Positions 34,382 through 44,001 of a stretch of DNA of 64,000 nucleotides are shown here, in pieces. A program made the position numbers and the translations under genes. Position 1 is the first letter of the stretch; every line of letters begins with the position of its first letter. Source of the stretch: Tolypothrix tenuis PCC 7101 (GTDB lineage Bacteria > Cyanobacteriota > Cyanobacteriia > Cyanobacteriales > Nostocaceae); NCBI RefSeq assembly GCF_002368295.1, contig NZ_AP018248.1:5966979-6030978 (forward strand). The letters run 5' to 3'. The notes beneath the pieces are model-generated. The model saw only the letters and a program-made list of their open reading frames with translations, was not told the DNA's origin and did no database searches.

Positions 34382-34903
34382 ATGGGTTCTCCAATGAATC
34401 GTCTGTCTATTTTTGTAGACGGAAACAATATGTTCTATGCTCAACAAAAAAATGGCTGGTTTTTTGACCCACGCAGAGTTTTAGAATATTTTAAACACGA
34501 GCAATCAGAAACAACATTAATCAATGCATTCTGGTACACTGGCTTAAAAGACCCTCAAGATCAAAGAGGTTTTCGCGATGCTCTCATTAGTTTAGGATAT
34601 ACAGTAAGAACTAAAATTCTCAAAGAATATTATGATGACTCATCTGGTCGCTATTCACAAAAAGCTAATTTAGATATTGAAATTGTTGTAGATATGTTTA
34701 ATACAGTAGACCAGTATGACAGAGTCGTATTATTTAGTGGTGATGGGGATTTTGAGAGAGCAATTGAATTATTACGTTCAAAAAACACACATATTACAGT
34801 CGTATCTACAGAAGGAATGATCGCCAGAGAATTACGTAATGCTACTGATAGATATATAGATTTGAATGATATTAGAGATAGAATAGAAAAAACTGAAGCT
34901 TAA
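34382..34903 (+). CDS. NYN-domain protein, LabA/DUF88 family (predicted ribonuclease fold)
   Basis: About 173 residues. NYN domains share the PIN nuclease fold. Acidic residues expected at the metal site are visible: LSIFVDGNNMFY near the start, KANLDIEIVVDMFN and VVLFSGDGDFERAIELL, ending with VVSTEGMIARELRNATDRYI. The LabA branch acts in cyanobacterial circadian output. Start uncertain: ATG 34382 is 11 bases after an AGG, ATG 34394 gives the more usual MNRLSIFVDG opening, and a GTG at 34370 is also in frame. Lies upstream of leuA on the same strand, 96 bases apart. Confidence 0.85.
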   Translation: MGSPMNRLSIFVDGNNMFYAQQKNGWFFDPRRVLEYFKHEQSETTLINAFWYTGLKDPQDQRGFRDALISLGYTVRTKILKEYYDDSSGRYSQKANLDIEIVVDMFNTVDQYDRVVLFSGDGDFERAIELLRSKNTHITVVSTEGMIARELRNATDRYIDLNDIRDRIEKTEA

Positions 34904-34999
34904 TTATGTTAATAATTATTTACAAATCTAAACAGTAAAAAACTTAAGATACAAGGTAGTTATAGCAAAAAGTCAACACTAAACACAAAAAACAGAAAA

Positions 35000-36595
35000 A
35001 TGACAACCCAACCAGAGCGAATCATTATTTTTGATACCACATTGCGAGATGGCGAACAATGTCCAGGAGCAACCCTGAATATAGACGAAAAGCTAGTGAT
35101 AGCCAAGCAACTAGCGCGTCTGGGTGTGGATGTAATTGAGGCAGGATTTGCCTTTGCCAGTCCTGGAGATTTTGAAGCAGTTAACAAAATTGCCCAGGTT
35201 GTCGGCACAGAAAATGGCCCTGTGATTTGTAGTTTGGCTAGAGCTAAACATGATGATATTAAAGCAGCAGCCCAAGCGATTAAACCAGCAGCAAAAGGCA
35301 GAATTCACACATTTATTGCTACATCTGATATTCATCTGCAATATAAACTGAAAAAAACCAAATCAGAAGTTTTGGCGATCGCAGAGGAAATGGTTGCCTA
35401 CGCCAAAACCTTCACTGATGATGTAGAATTTTCCCCAGAAGATGCGGGACGCTCGGATCCTGAATTTCTCTACCAAGTATTAGAGAGAGCGATCAGCGCT
35501 GGAGCTACAACAGTTAATATTCCCGATACTGTAGGATATACAACCCCCAGTGAATTTGGGGCAATTATTAAGGGGATTAAAGACAATGTCCCCAATATCG
35601 ACAAAGCAATTATTTCCGTTCACGGACATAATGATTTAGGCTTGGCAGTTGCTAACTTCTTAGAAGCTGTGAAAAATGGTGCGAGACAATTAGAATGCAC
35701 CATTAACGGTATTGGTGAACGCGCAGGTAATGCCGCTTTAGAAGAATTAGTTATGGCATTGCACGTGCGTCGGCAATATTTTAATCCCTTCTTAGGTAGA
35801 CCAGTAAACTCAGAAGAATCATTAACTAATATCGACACTCGTCAAATTTATAAATCCTCACGGTTAGTGTCCAATTTGACGGGGATGTTAGTACAACCAA
35901 ATAAAGCCATAGTCGGGGCAAATGCCTTTGCCCACGAATCTGGAATCCACCAAGATGGTGTATTAAAAAACAAACTCACTTATGAAATTATGGATGCCCA
36001 ATTGATTGGCTTAACAGACAATCAAATAGTTTTGGGCAAACATTCTGGCAGAAATGCTTTTCGGACTCGCTTGAAAGAATTAGGTTTTGAACTGTCAGAA
36101 ACCGAATTAAATAAAGCATTCGTCAAATTTAAAGAAGTCGCTGACAAAAAGAAAGAAATTTCTGATTGGGATTTGGAAGCGATTGTTAATGATGAAATTC
36201 AACAAGCACCAGATTTATTCCGTGTGGAGTTAGTGCAAGTTTCCTGCGGTAGTAATGCCCAACCTACAGCTACAGTGACTCTGCGAACTCCTGAAGGTCA
36301 AGAATTAACTGATGCGGCCATTGGTACAGGGCCTGTAGATGCTGTTTATAAGGCAATTAACCGCGTAGTTAACGTACCCAACCAATTGATTGAATTCTCT
36401 GTACAGTCAGTCACAGCTGGAATCGATGCAATTGGGGAAGTAACTATTCGCTTACGCCACGAATCGCGAGTATTTTCCGGCCATGCAGCGAACACAGATA
36501 TCATCGTTGCATCGGCGCAAGCTTACGTTAATGCACTGAATAGATTGTATGCATCGTTGCAATCGAAAGAGAAAGAACTGAATCCTACGCCGTAG
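35000..36595 (+). CDS. leuA: 2-isopropylmalate synthase
   Basis: 531 residues, normal length. It condenses acetyl-CoA with 2-oxoisovalerate, the committed step of leucine synthesis. Core motifs: FDTTLRDGEQCPGATL with metal-binding Asp, VEFSPEDAGRSDPEFL, VNIPDTVGYTTP and VHGHNDLGLAVANFLEAV with the metal-binding HxH pair. Further on are GIGERAGNAALEELVMAL and ESGIHQDGVLK. The C-terminal 130 residues form the LeuA regulatory domain for leucine feedback inhibition. Isopropylmalate synthase is favoured over homocitrate synthase because of that regulatory domain. Confidence 0.96.
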   Translation: MTTQPERIIIFDTTLRDGEQCPGATLNIDEKLVIAKQLARLGVDVIEAGFAFASPGDFEAVNKIAQVVGTENGPVICSLARAKHDDIKAAAQAIKPAAKGRIHTFIATSDIHLQYKLKKTKSEVLAIAEEMVAYAKTFTDDVEFSPEDAGRSDPEFLYQVLERAISAGATTVNIPDTVGYTTPSEFGAIIKGIKDNVPNIDKAIISVHGHNDLGLAVANFLEAVKNGARQLECTINGIGERAGNAALEELVMALHVRRQYFNPFLGRPVNSEESLTNIDTRQIYKSSRLVSNLTGMLVQPNKAIVGANAFAHESGIHQDGVLKNKLTYEIMDAQLIGLTDNQIVLGKHSGRNAFRTRLKELGFELSETELNKAFVKFKEVADKKKEISDWDLEAIVNDEIQQAPDLFRVELVQVSCGSNAQPTATVTLRTPEGQELTDAAIGTGPVDAVYKAINRVVNVPNQLIEFSVQSVTAGIDAIGEVTIRLRHESRVFSGHAANTDIIVASAQAYVNALNRLYASLQSKEKELNPTP

Positions 36596-36674
36596 AGGAT
36601 GGGGCATGGGGCATGGGGCATTGGGAATTACTGATTCTCCTTCTCCTGTCCCTCATCCCCCTCTGCTTCCCTGA

Positions 36675-38408
36675 TCAACAAGTCGCTGAGATGGCGACAA
36701 CTGAATCATTCGCAATCCCAGTTGCTAAAGGAATTTGCATGACAAATTCTGTACCTTTACCCAGAGTAGAAAAACATTGCAAACTACCATTGTGGGTGTC
36801 GGTAATAATTTGATAACTGATAGCCAACCCTAATCCTGTACCTTTTCCTTCTGGCTTCGTGGTGAAGAAAGCATCAAATAATTGTAGTCGCACGGCTTCT
36901 GTCATTCCAGCCCCGTTATCGGCAATTTTGATAATTGCATAGCCATCTTCAGCACTAGTAGTAATTTTAATCATATTGGGATGCTGGAGAATTTCTGCAA
37001 AGGTCTGACCATGATTAGACTCTTCTAAAGCATCAATGGCGTTGGCTAGCAAATTCATAAAAACTTGGTTTAATTGCCCGATATAGCACTCAATCTGCGG
37101 TAGGCTTCCATACTGCTTTATAACTTGAATTTCTGGACGGTTGGAGTTAGCTTGCAGACGATAGTGCAAAATCATCAGGGTAGCCTCAATTCCCTCATGA
37201 ATATCAACTGTCTTTTTCGCAGTTCCATCTACCCGTGAGAAATTTCGCAACGATTGCATGATTTCTTTGATGCGTTCGGTACCAAGTTTCATAGAAGAAA
37301 TCATTTTTGGCAAATCTGCAAGCAAGTATTCTAAATCTATAGCCGCAATTTCCTTTGCGATGTCATCTCCTGGATGGGGAAATTTTTGGTTGTAAAGGTT
37401 TAATAAGTGAATTAAGTCTTGAATGTACTGGTGAGCATGAGATAAATTACCACAAATAAAGTTGACTGGATTGTTAACTTCATGGGCAATCCCAGCTACT
37501 AGTTGACCTAAAGAAGAAATTTTTTCAGTATGAAATAATTTAGCTTGAGTGTGTTGCAATTCTTGTAAAGCCTGTTCTAGTTTCTGTGCTTGTTCGCATT
37601 GTAAACGCTGTTCTATCTGCTGGCGTTCCGCAATTTCACGTTCAAGATTGGCTAAGGCTACTGTTCTTTCGATGGCGGTTGTCTCTAAGGAAATTAGCAG
37701 TGCTAATCCTAAAATTGCAAAAGTTAAAATGCCAATAGTTGTGGAAAGTACAGAAGAGTCGAGATTCATTACTGATCGCATCTCTGCCACTTCTTCGGCA
37801 TGAAAGCTAGTAGCTGCCATGCCCGTGTAATGTACAATGGGGATAGCTGCACCCATAACGATCGCACTGACAATCTTCTGCTGACGATTAGCGCTAGTAC
37901 TGCGATCCGGTAAATGAAATGCCAACCACAAAGCTACCAAAGAAACGATCAAGGCGATCGCAATTGAAACTCCCACTAACATATAGTTGTAGTGGATATG
38001 AGCTGGCATTTGCATTGCAGCCATGCCAGTGTAATGCATGGTGATAATCCCCAGTCCCATCAACAGACTACCCGCTAGCAAGTTGAAGATGCCCATTACT
38101 TCTTGACTAACAAAAAATAGGGCACATCCTGATGCCAAAATTGCTGCCAGTATTGATAAGAGAATCTTCAGGATATCGTATTTTACCGGAATCGGTAGGC
38201 AAAAAGCCAGCATTCCCACAAAGTGCATTGACCAAATCCCTGTTCCCATTGCGATCGCACCACCAAGTAACCAGCCAATGCGCGCATACCCAGAAGCGGT
38301 GCGGACTTGTCCAGCTAGATCCAAAGCAGTGTAAGCAGCAAGCATCGCGATCGCCACTGAAAGAACTAATAAACGAATGTCATAAGTACCAGCGATCGGT
38401 GTATTCAT
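36675..38408 (-). CDS. MHYT-domain sensor histidine kinase
   Basis: 577 residues. The first 250 are a seven-helix MHYT sensor with three signature copies (SMHFVGMLAF, TMHYTGMAAMQMP, IVHYTGMAATSF), thought to bind a metal and sense a diatomic gas. A coiled coil leads to a kinase of the HisKA type with QLVAGIAHEVNNPVNFICGN, N-box VFMNLLANAIDAL, and G boxes IADNGAGM and GKGTGLGLAISYQI. All kinase boxes are intact. No regulator gene is adjacent. The gene is convergent with leuA. Confidence 0.92.
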   Translation of the reverse strand: MNTPIAGTYDIRLLVLSVAIAMLAAYTALDLAGQVRTASGYARIGWLLGGAIAMGTGIWSMHFVGMLAFCLPIPVKYDILKILLSILAAILASGCALFFVSQEVMGIFNLLAGSLLMGLGIITMHYTGMAAMQMPAHIHYNYMLVGVSIAIALIVSLVALWLAFHLPDRSTSANRQQKIVSAIVMGAAIPIVHYTGMAATSFHAEEVAEMRSVMNLDSSVLSTTIGILTFAILGLALLISLETTAIERTVALANLEREIAERQQIEQRLQCEQAQKLEQALQELQHTQAKLFHTEKISSLGQLVAGIAHEVNNPVNFICGNLSHAHQYIQDLIHLLNLYNQKFPHPGDDIAKEIAAIDLEYLLADLPKMISSMKLGTERIKEIMQSLRNFSRVDGTAKKTVDIHEGIEATLMILHYRLQANSNRPEIQVIKQYGSLPQIECYIGQLNQVFMNLLANAIDALEESNHGQTFAEILQHPNMIKITTSAEDGYAIIKIADNGAGMTEAVRLQLFDAFFTTKPEGKGTGLGLAISYQIITDTHNGSLQCFSTLGKGTEFVMQIPLATGIANDSVVAISATC

Positions 38409-38782
38409 AAAGTTGATTTCTTATTCTCAGCAATCAAAAATAGCAATAATATTTGTTTCCCAGTTTATGAATAAAAAATAATGAAATTATGAGGATTAAT
38501 CAAAAATATTTATGAAAAAAAATGCCAGTTCGTTAGGCATAGTAACTGTGCCTATTTAAAAATTTGTAATTACGTTATGGATCGGGATTTAAATCCTACC
38601 CATAACGACACGACATATAGAGGAATATGACTCTAAACTCGGTTTAATTACGAATTAGTAATTAGGTTTAAACTCTATTTAATTAGATTGAAAATTTAAT
38701 TATTCCCAAACTTTATAGTTCCCATTTAGCAATTGGGAATAACAAATAACTTCTATTGGCAACTGTGATCTTCATCACTGAC
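38409..38782. other. intergenic region, no gene seen
   Basis: 374 AT-rich bases between two minus-strand genes. TTTAATTA-type runs only; no structure that I could support. Confidence 0.4.
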
Positions 38783-39226
38783 TTAATTTTGATGCTGATA
38801 AGCATTAGGATTAGAACGCATCATTAATTTCTCTGGTGTTGTGGATTTTTTAAAGCCGTAACGCCGATAAAGTCCGTGGGCATCTTTTGTACCTAACAAC
38901 CACTTTTGCACATCCTGGAGTTCAGGATAACTCAAAATAAACTGCACAAACCAAGTGCCTAAACCTTGACCACGATAAGGCTCTAAAATAAACACATCCT
39001 TTAAAAATGCAGAAGTAGCGTAATCAGTAATTACCCTAGCAAAACCCACTTGTCGCTGCCCTTCATAAAGCCCAAAGCATAAAGAATTGGCAATTGATTT
39101 TTCTAAGATTCCTAAAGGAATATTTTCTGCCCAATAAGAATTTCGCAAAAAATCATGAATCATTTTGATATCTAGCTTAGATTTATCTGTGCTGATATAG
39201 AATCTATGTTTTAAATCTTCGTTCAT
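38783..39226 (-). CDS. GNAT family N-acetyltransferase
   Basis: 147 residues from ATG 39226; a TTG four codons upstream is less likely. The acetyl-CoA-binding motif A reads FILEPYRGQGLGTWFVQFIL, the RGxGxG loop of the family, preceded by QVGFARVITD. Downstream WLLGTKDAHGLYRRYGF matches the common C-terminal end of small GNATs that modify amino groups of metabolites or peptides. The substrate cannot be predicted. It stands divergent from the RecQ gene. Confidence 0.88.
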   Translation of the reverse strand: MNEDLKHRFYISTDKSKLDIKMIHDFLRNSYWAENIPLGILEKSIANSLCFGLYEGQRQVGFARVITDYATSAFLKDVFILEPYRGQGLGTWFVQFILSYPELQDVQKWLLGTKDAHGLYRRYGFKKSTTPEKLMMRSNPNAYQHQN

Positions 39227-39345
39227 TTCTTTAGCCAAATTACTCGTATTGATGAAACTACTGAACCTGATGCTAAATGACAGCAGCTATATTCAAAAGG
39301 GCTGCTGATTGAATTTGTAAAACAGGGATATATCTATTATTCATT

Positions 39346-40791
39346 ATGAATCAAATAGGAACCACATCTTGGAACACAGTCCTTAATACTTTTAAAAAAA
39401 TTTGGGGCTATGACAATTTTCGTCCACCACAGGGTGAAATTGTTAGTAGTTTACTGGCACAAAAAGACTCGTTAATTATCATGCCTACAGGTGGAGGTAA
39501 GTCGATTTGTTTTCAACTTCCGGCGCTGCTGCAAACAGGATTGACTTTGGTAATATCACCTTTAGTAGCGTTGATGGAAAACCAAGTACAAGAACTGCGC
39601 CAGCTAAACTTAAGTGCAGCACTGCTACATAGCGAATTACCTTCATCCCAACGCCGCTTAACTCTGCAAGCATTGGCACAAAACAAACTCAGATTATTGT
39701 ATTTATCGCCAGAAACTTTATTAAGTGCCCCAGTTTGGGAAAAATTGTGTCAACCACAATTGCAGATTAACGGCTTAATTTTGGATGAAGCCCATTGTTT
39801 AGTGCAGTGGGGTGAAACCTTTCGACCAGCTTATCGCAGATTAGGGGCAGTGCGATCGGCATTGCTGAAATCAAAACCACCTGGAAGCAAAATTAGCGTT
39901 GCAGCTTTTACGGCGACGGCTGACCCTTTAGCGCAAAAAATTATTGCCTCAGTTTTACAATTACAACAACCAGATATTTACCGCCTCAATCCCTACCGCC
40001 CAAATCTGCATCTCAACGTCTGCATCGCCTGGACTCCCAAAGGTAGGAAGCAAAAATTAGTCAAATTTATTCAAAATAGACCACAACAAGCAGGATTAGT
40101 CTATGTCCGCACCCGCAGAGATAGTGAGAACTTAGCAGCTTGGTTAGCAGAGATGGGTTACGCCACAGCCAGTTATCACGCCGGACTGAGTGCCACAGAA
40201 CGCCGGGCTGTAGAAGCCGACTGGTTAGGTGGTAAAATTCCATTTGTGGTTTGCACCTGTGCATTTGGCATGGGGATTAACAAGCCAGATGTGCGCTGGG
40301 TCATTCACTTTCACGCACCGCTACTACTTTCCGAATATGTACAAGAAATTGGGCGCGCTGGGAGAGATGGGAAACCAGCAGAAGCACTGACATTGGTAAG
40401 TGAACCGACAGGCTGGTTAGATCCAGAAGATAAACAAAGACAGCAGTTTTTTGAACAGCAGATGCGATCGCAACAACAAACAGCCCAGCAACTTGCAAAA
40501 AAACTGCCGAAACAAGGGGACGTAAATACAGTAGCGCGACAATTCCCCGATGGTGCAATGGCTTTGTCTTTACTCCACAGCAGTGGACAGTTAAACTGGC
40601 TTGACCCTTTCCATTACGTCATTAAGCCAGGGGTGAACAAGCAATCAGCAAACCAAATCCAAGCAGCCAAGGAAATGAATCAGTATTTGCATACTAAACA
40701 GTGTCGCTGGCAGTTTTTGTTAACCGCCTTTGGTTTTGCCAAAGAAGCTGCTAATTGGCGTTGTGGACATTGCGATCGTTGTTCCCCATAA
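39346..40791 (+). CDS. RecQ-family ATP-dependent DNA helicase
   Basis: 481 residues. Superfamily 2 motifs in order: FRPPQGEIV (motif 0), MPTGGGKSICFQLPA (Walker A), VISPLVALMENQ (Ia), LILDEAHCLVQWGETFRPAY (DEAH, II), AFTATADP (III), VYVRTRRDSE (IV), FVVCTCAFGMGINKPDVRWV (V) and QEIGRAGRDG (VI). The C-terminal CxxH/CxxC-like cluster (QCRWQF, then CGHCDRC) is a reduced zinc domain. No HRDC domain. This is a short RecQ of the RecS-like kind, likely acting in recombination or fork repair. Confidence 0.93.
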   Translation: MNQIGTTSWNTVLNTFKKIWGYDNFRPPQGEIVSSLLAQKDSLIIMPTGGGKSICFQLPALLQTGLTLVISPLVALMENQVQELRQLNLSAALLHSELPSSQRRLTLQALAQNKLRLLYLSPETLLSAPVWEKLCQPQLQINGLILDEAHCLVQWGETFRPAYRRLGAVRSALLKSKPPGSKISVAAFTATADPLAQKIIASVLQLQQPDIYRLNPYRPNLHLNVCIAWTPKGRKQKLVKFIQNRPQQAGLVYVRTRRDSENLAAWLAEMGYATASYHAGLSATERRAVEADWLGGKIPFVVCTCAFGMGINKPDVRWVIHFHAPLLLSEYVQEIGRAGRDGKPAEALTLVSEPTGWLDPEDKQRQQFFEQQMRSQQQTAQQLAKKLPKQGDVNTVARQFPDGAMALSLLHSSGQLNWLDPFHYVIKPGVNKQSANQIQAAKEMNQYLHTKQCRWQFLLTAFGFAKEAANWRCGHCDRCSP

Positions 40792-40814
40792 TTCTAATTC
40801 GTCATTATTCCAAC

Positions 40815-41099
40815 TCAATAGACTTCATCATGAGTGCCTACATCAATTAGCAATATTTCCTCTTCACCAGACTCCGGATTTTCCACAAAGTTAAAAACAA
40901 TGCGACAATCATACTCCACTGAACAAGCCCAAGCTCCAGACAACTTGCCTTTAAGCTTATGGGTCTGCAATAGTGGATCAAATGGATCAACTACTAAGAG
41001 TGCCAACCGTTCTTGAATTCGCTCTTGTAATTCTGGTTGTCGTCGCACCAATCGCTTAAATGCTCGTTTAAACGATGATGTCAGAACCAGAGTTTTCAT
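40815..41099 (-). CDS. RelE/YafQ-type mRNA interferase toxin
   Basis: 94 residues. The sequence KRAFKRLVRRQPELQERIQE, then HKLKGKLSGAWACSVEYDCRIVFNF and ILLIDVGTHDEVY, is the ParE/RelE fold in its YafQ/mRNA-degrading form: a basic helix pair, then a four-strand sheet with the GTHDEVY end. Such toxins cut mRNA in the ribosome. Its start overlaps the antitoxin stop by four bases, the usual coupling. Catalytic residues differ among YafQ relatives, so activity is probable but unproven. Confidence 0.88.
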   Translation of the reverse strand: MKTLVLTSSFKRAFKRLVRRQPELQERIQERLALLVVDPFDPLLQTHKLKGKLSGAWACSVEYDCRIVFNFVENPESGEEEILLIDVGTHDEVY

Positions 41100-41311
41100 T
41101 TGCTTAACTCATCCATAATTTGAGTCAGGTTGCCACGAAAAACCTTGCCAGTTTCGTATTCTAACTGAGCTTGAGCAATATTAACCGCAATTTCAGAACG
41201 TCGTTTTTCTGCCAGCCGATGGCGGATCAGATCAATGAGTGTTGCTTGTTCATCTGCTGACAATTCTTCGATGCTTTCAAGAATGTCATCAAATCTCGAT
41301 ACTTGGGTCAT
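41096..41311 (-). CDS. antitoxin partner of the RelE-type toxin
   Basis: 71 residues, first gene of the pair. The N-terminal half (DDILESIEELSADEQATLID followed by LIRHRLAEKRR) is helical and the C-terminal half (QLEYETGKVFRGNLTQIMDE) would wrap the toxin. It resembles the short cyanobacterial antitoxins regularly found ahead of RelE/YafQ toxins. It presumably represses its own promoter; no palindrome was obvious just upstream. Confidence 0.82.
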   Translation of the reverse strand: MTQVSRFDDILESIEELSADEQATLIDLIRHRLAEKRRSEIAVNIAQAQLEYETGKVFRGNLTQIMDELSK

Positions 41312-41410
41312 TAGTATTACCTTTATTGGTCTCCTTTATGTGGCTCAGTATTAAATAAAACGCTTGTATGGTAAATATTTTCACCTGTACAAGCGGTCTA
41401 ATTACATCAT

Positions 41411-42403
41411 TTAAAATTGTCTTAAAAAGCGCAAATCGCTGGCATATAAGCGGCGAATATCATCGATTTGGTGTAAAACCATTGCAAACCGTTCGACACC
41501 GAAACCAGCCGCAAACCCAGTATAAATTTCTGGGTCATAACCTACGGATTTCATCACATTTGGATCGACCATACCGCAGCCCATCACTTCCAGCCAGCGA
41601 CCATTCCATTGCAAATCCACTTCGGCTGAGGGTTCTGTAAAGGGGAAATAGCTAGCGCGGAAGCGAATTGGCAAATCGCCAAACATTGCTTGTAAAAATA
41701 CCTTAATTACACCCTTGAGGTCTGTAAATGTCAGTCCCTCATCAATGGCTAGCAACTCGATTTGATGGAAAACTGCTGAGTGGGTAGCATCTACGTTATC
41801 GCGGCGATAAACTCTCCCTGGGGCCACAACCCGAATGGGTGGTTCCTCAGATTCCATATAACGAATTTGTACTGAAGAGGTATGAGTACGCAAAAGATTG
41901 CCATCTGGTAGGTAGAAGGTATCCTGCATATCACGGGCGGGATGGTCAGGCGGAGTATTCAGCGCCTCAAAATTGTAATAATCTGTTTCCATCTCTGGCC
42001 CTTGAGCCACCGTGTAGCCCATGCCAACAAAAATATCCAGGGCGCGGTCGATGATACCATTTAGAGGATGAATGCGACCTTGGGGACTGTAAATTCCCGG
42101 CATTGTGACATCCAGAGTTTCAGCCTCTAACTGGGCTTGAATTTGAGCAGCTTCTAGGGCAGTGCGCTGCTTGTCTAAACTATTTTGCAGAGATTCTTTC
42201 ACTGTATTGGCGATCGCCCCAATTTTGGGACGTTCCTCTGCACTCATCTGCCCCATACTTCGCAACAGTGCCCCAAGTTCCCCCTTCTTACCCAGATAAC
42301 CTACTCTGAGTTCTTCTAGGCGTTCTAAGGTATCAGCGGCTGCGATCGCTTTTTCTCCTTCCTGCCGTAGTGCTAAAAGTTGAGCCTCTAAATTGCTAGT
42401 CAT
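41411..42403 (-). CDS. pheS: phenylalanine-tRNA ligase alpha subunit
   Basis: 330 residues, normal length. It charges tRNA-Phe as an alpha2-beta2 enzyme. N-terminal coiled coil (about 1-90) contacts tRNA. Class II core: RIHPLNGIIDRALDIFVGMG, FEALNTPPDHPARDMQDTFY (motif 2 region), LLRTHTSSVQIRYM, FHQIELLAID, and C-terminal GFAAGFGVERFAMVLHQIDD with FLRQF (motif 3). pheT is not in the window, as is usual in cyanobacteria where the two are unlinked. An untranslated stretch separates it from the toxin-antitoxin pair. Confidence 0.96.
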   Translation of the reverse strand: MTSNLEAQLLALRQEGEKAIAAADTLERLEELRVGYLGKKGELGALLRSMGQMSAEERPKIGAIANTVKESLQNSLDKQRTALEAAQIQAQLEAETLDVTMPGIYSPQGRIHPLNGIIDRALDIFVGMGYTVAQGPEMETDYYNFEALNTPPDHPARDMQDTFYLPDGNLLRTHTSSVQIRYMESEEPPIRVVAPGRVYRRDNVDATHSAVFHQIELLAIDEGLTFTDLKGVIKVFLQAMFGDLPIRFRASYFPFTEPSAEVDLQWNGRWLEVMGCGMVDPNVMKSVGYDPEIYTGFAAGFGVERFAMVLHQIDDIRRLYASDLRFLRQF

Positions 42404-42908
42404 TAGTTATTAGTCATTAGTCATTTGTCATTGGTCATTAGTTCCAGAAGTTGGTACAAATCACCAATCAGCTTAGTAATATGACCTTAACAGGCCAAAG
42501 GTAAGGGTTAAAGGAAGGTTGAAGGCTAAAGTATAAAGTCTGAAATTATCCTACCCATTCCCAGAGGAGGTAGGAATATCAAAAATTTGATTTTTCACCG
42601 CACTTGCGGGTAAGGCAGATGCCTAGCAGCCATTACTTCATCCTTCACACTTCTTTAGTCCAAACCTCTGTTTACCAGTTTAAGGGACTTCCAGAAATTA
42701 AATTATTCATTTTTCACAGCGAAGACCATAATTGTGTTCTTCCTCCTCTGCTCCCTAAAGCGATTGATTTTTTTAGTTGAAAGTCCCTCAAGGGGATTCG
42801 GTGTGTGAGGATGTTTTTTTTTGCCTGCTATTTGTGACGCTCGACATTGACAAATGTCAGATAACAAATAACTAATGACTAATGACCAACGACTAATGAC
42901 CAATAACG
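42404..42908. other. intergenic region with ATTAGTCATT-type simple repeats
   Basis: 505 bases between divergent pheS and surE. Both ends carry degenerate copies of TTAGTCATTAGT/ACTAATGACTAATGACC, which are inverted relative to each other (42405-42445 and 42868-42905). No gene seen. Confidence 0.5.
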
Positions 42909-43706
42909 ATGAAATTACTCATTAGCAATGATGACGGAATTTCTGCCTTGGGTATTCGTACCCTGGCCAACTGCTTGGCAGAGGCAGGTCATGAAGTGAC
43001 TGTAGTATGCCCCGACAGAGAGCGATCGGCAACTGGGCATGGATTAACTTTACACCAACCAATTCGCGCGGAAATTGTGGAGTCAATTTTTCATCCCACA
43101 GTTAAGGCTTGGGCTTGTGATGGCACTCCTTCTGATTGCGTCAAATTAGCACTTTGGGCTTTGTTAGACACACCCCCAGATTTGGTACTCTCTGGCATTA
43201 ATCAAGGGGCAAATTTAGGCACAGAAATTCTCTACTCTGGAACTGTCTCTGCGGCAATGGAAGGTGTAATTGAAGGGATTCCTAGCATTGCTTTCAGCCT
43301 TGCTAGCCATACCTCCAAGGAATTTCAAACTGCGGCTCACTTTGCCCAGCAGCTAGTAGCACAAATAGCAGCCAAACCCCTACCAGAGTTAATGTTGCTC
43401 AATGTTAACGTTCCCCCAGTCAAATGGGAAGAAATTGCGGGAGTCACAATCACGCGTCAGGGAGTGCGACGCTACGTTGATGTGTTTGACAAGCGAATCG
43501 ATCCGCGTGGTAAAACCTACTACTGGTTAACAGGTGAAGTTCTGGAAGAAGTAGAACCACCAGAAGGCTTAAATTTGCCGCAACACATCCCTATAGATGT
43601 ACATGTTATCCGTAAAAACCACATTAGCATTACCCCATTACAATACAATCTTACTTACGCAACCGGATTACAGCAATTATCAGAATGGGAATTCAAATTT
43701 ACGTAA
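42909..43706 (+). CDS. surE: 5'/3'-nucleotidase SurE
   Basis: 265 residues. SurE removes phosphate from nucleoside monophosphates and short polyphosphate, and is linked to stress survival. The metal site is visible: LLISNDDGISALGIRTLA at the N-terminus, CPDRERSATGHGLTL, ACDGTPSDCVKLAL, and SGINQGANLGTEILYSGTVSAAMEG. Length is typical. Start ATG 42909 leaves SNDDG at the usual distance. Single gene. Confidence 0.95.
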   Translation: MKLLISNDDGISALGIRTLANCLAEAGHEVTVVCPDRERSATGHGLTLHQPIRAEIVESIFHPTVKAWACDGTPSDCVKLALWALLDTPPDLVLSGINQGANLGTEILYSGTVSAAMEGVIEGIPSIAFSLASHTSKEFQTAAHFAQQLVAQIAAKPLPELMLLNVNVPPVKWEEIAGVTITRQGVRRYVDVFDKRIDPRGKTYYWLTGEVLEEVEPPEGLNLPQHIPIDVHVIRKNHISITPLQYNLTYATGLQQLSEWEFKFT

Positions 43707-44001
43707 AAACTTTGTCATTGAAGGCAAATTTTGTAACTTTCGGCAATGAGATAAAACATGATCGACAAATTTAAGCTATAAAGTAGAAACGCTGTTGATC
43801 TCACTGCTACATGTAAGCCCAAAGTACTTTAAGCTTTGGCTTTGTCATCTCTCACTCTGGTTGAAAAAACCTGCCGGAAAAAGGGTATGCTGTTTTACCA
43901 AGAAATTCTCCTCTGCCAAAATGGTAAGACTGCATAAACTTAACAAACATAAGTAACAATTTGTTTTATCGATCGCACGCTCAGTCCAGAAAGCAACACC
44001 C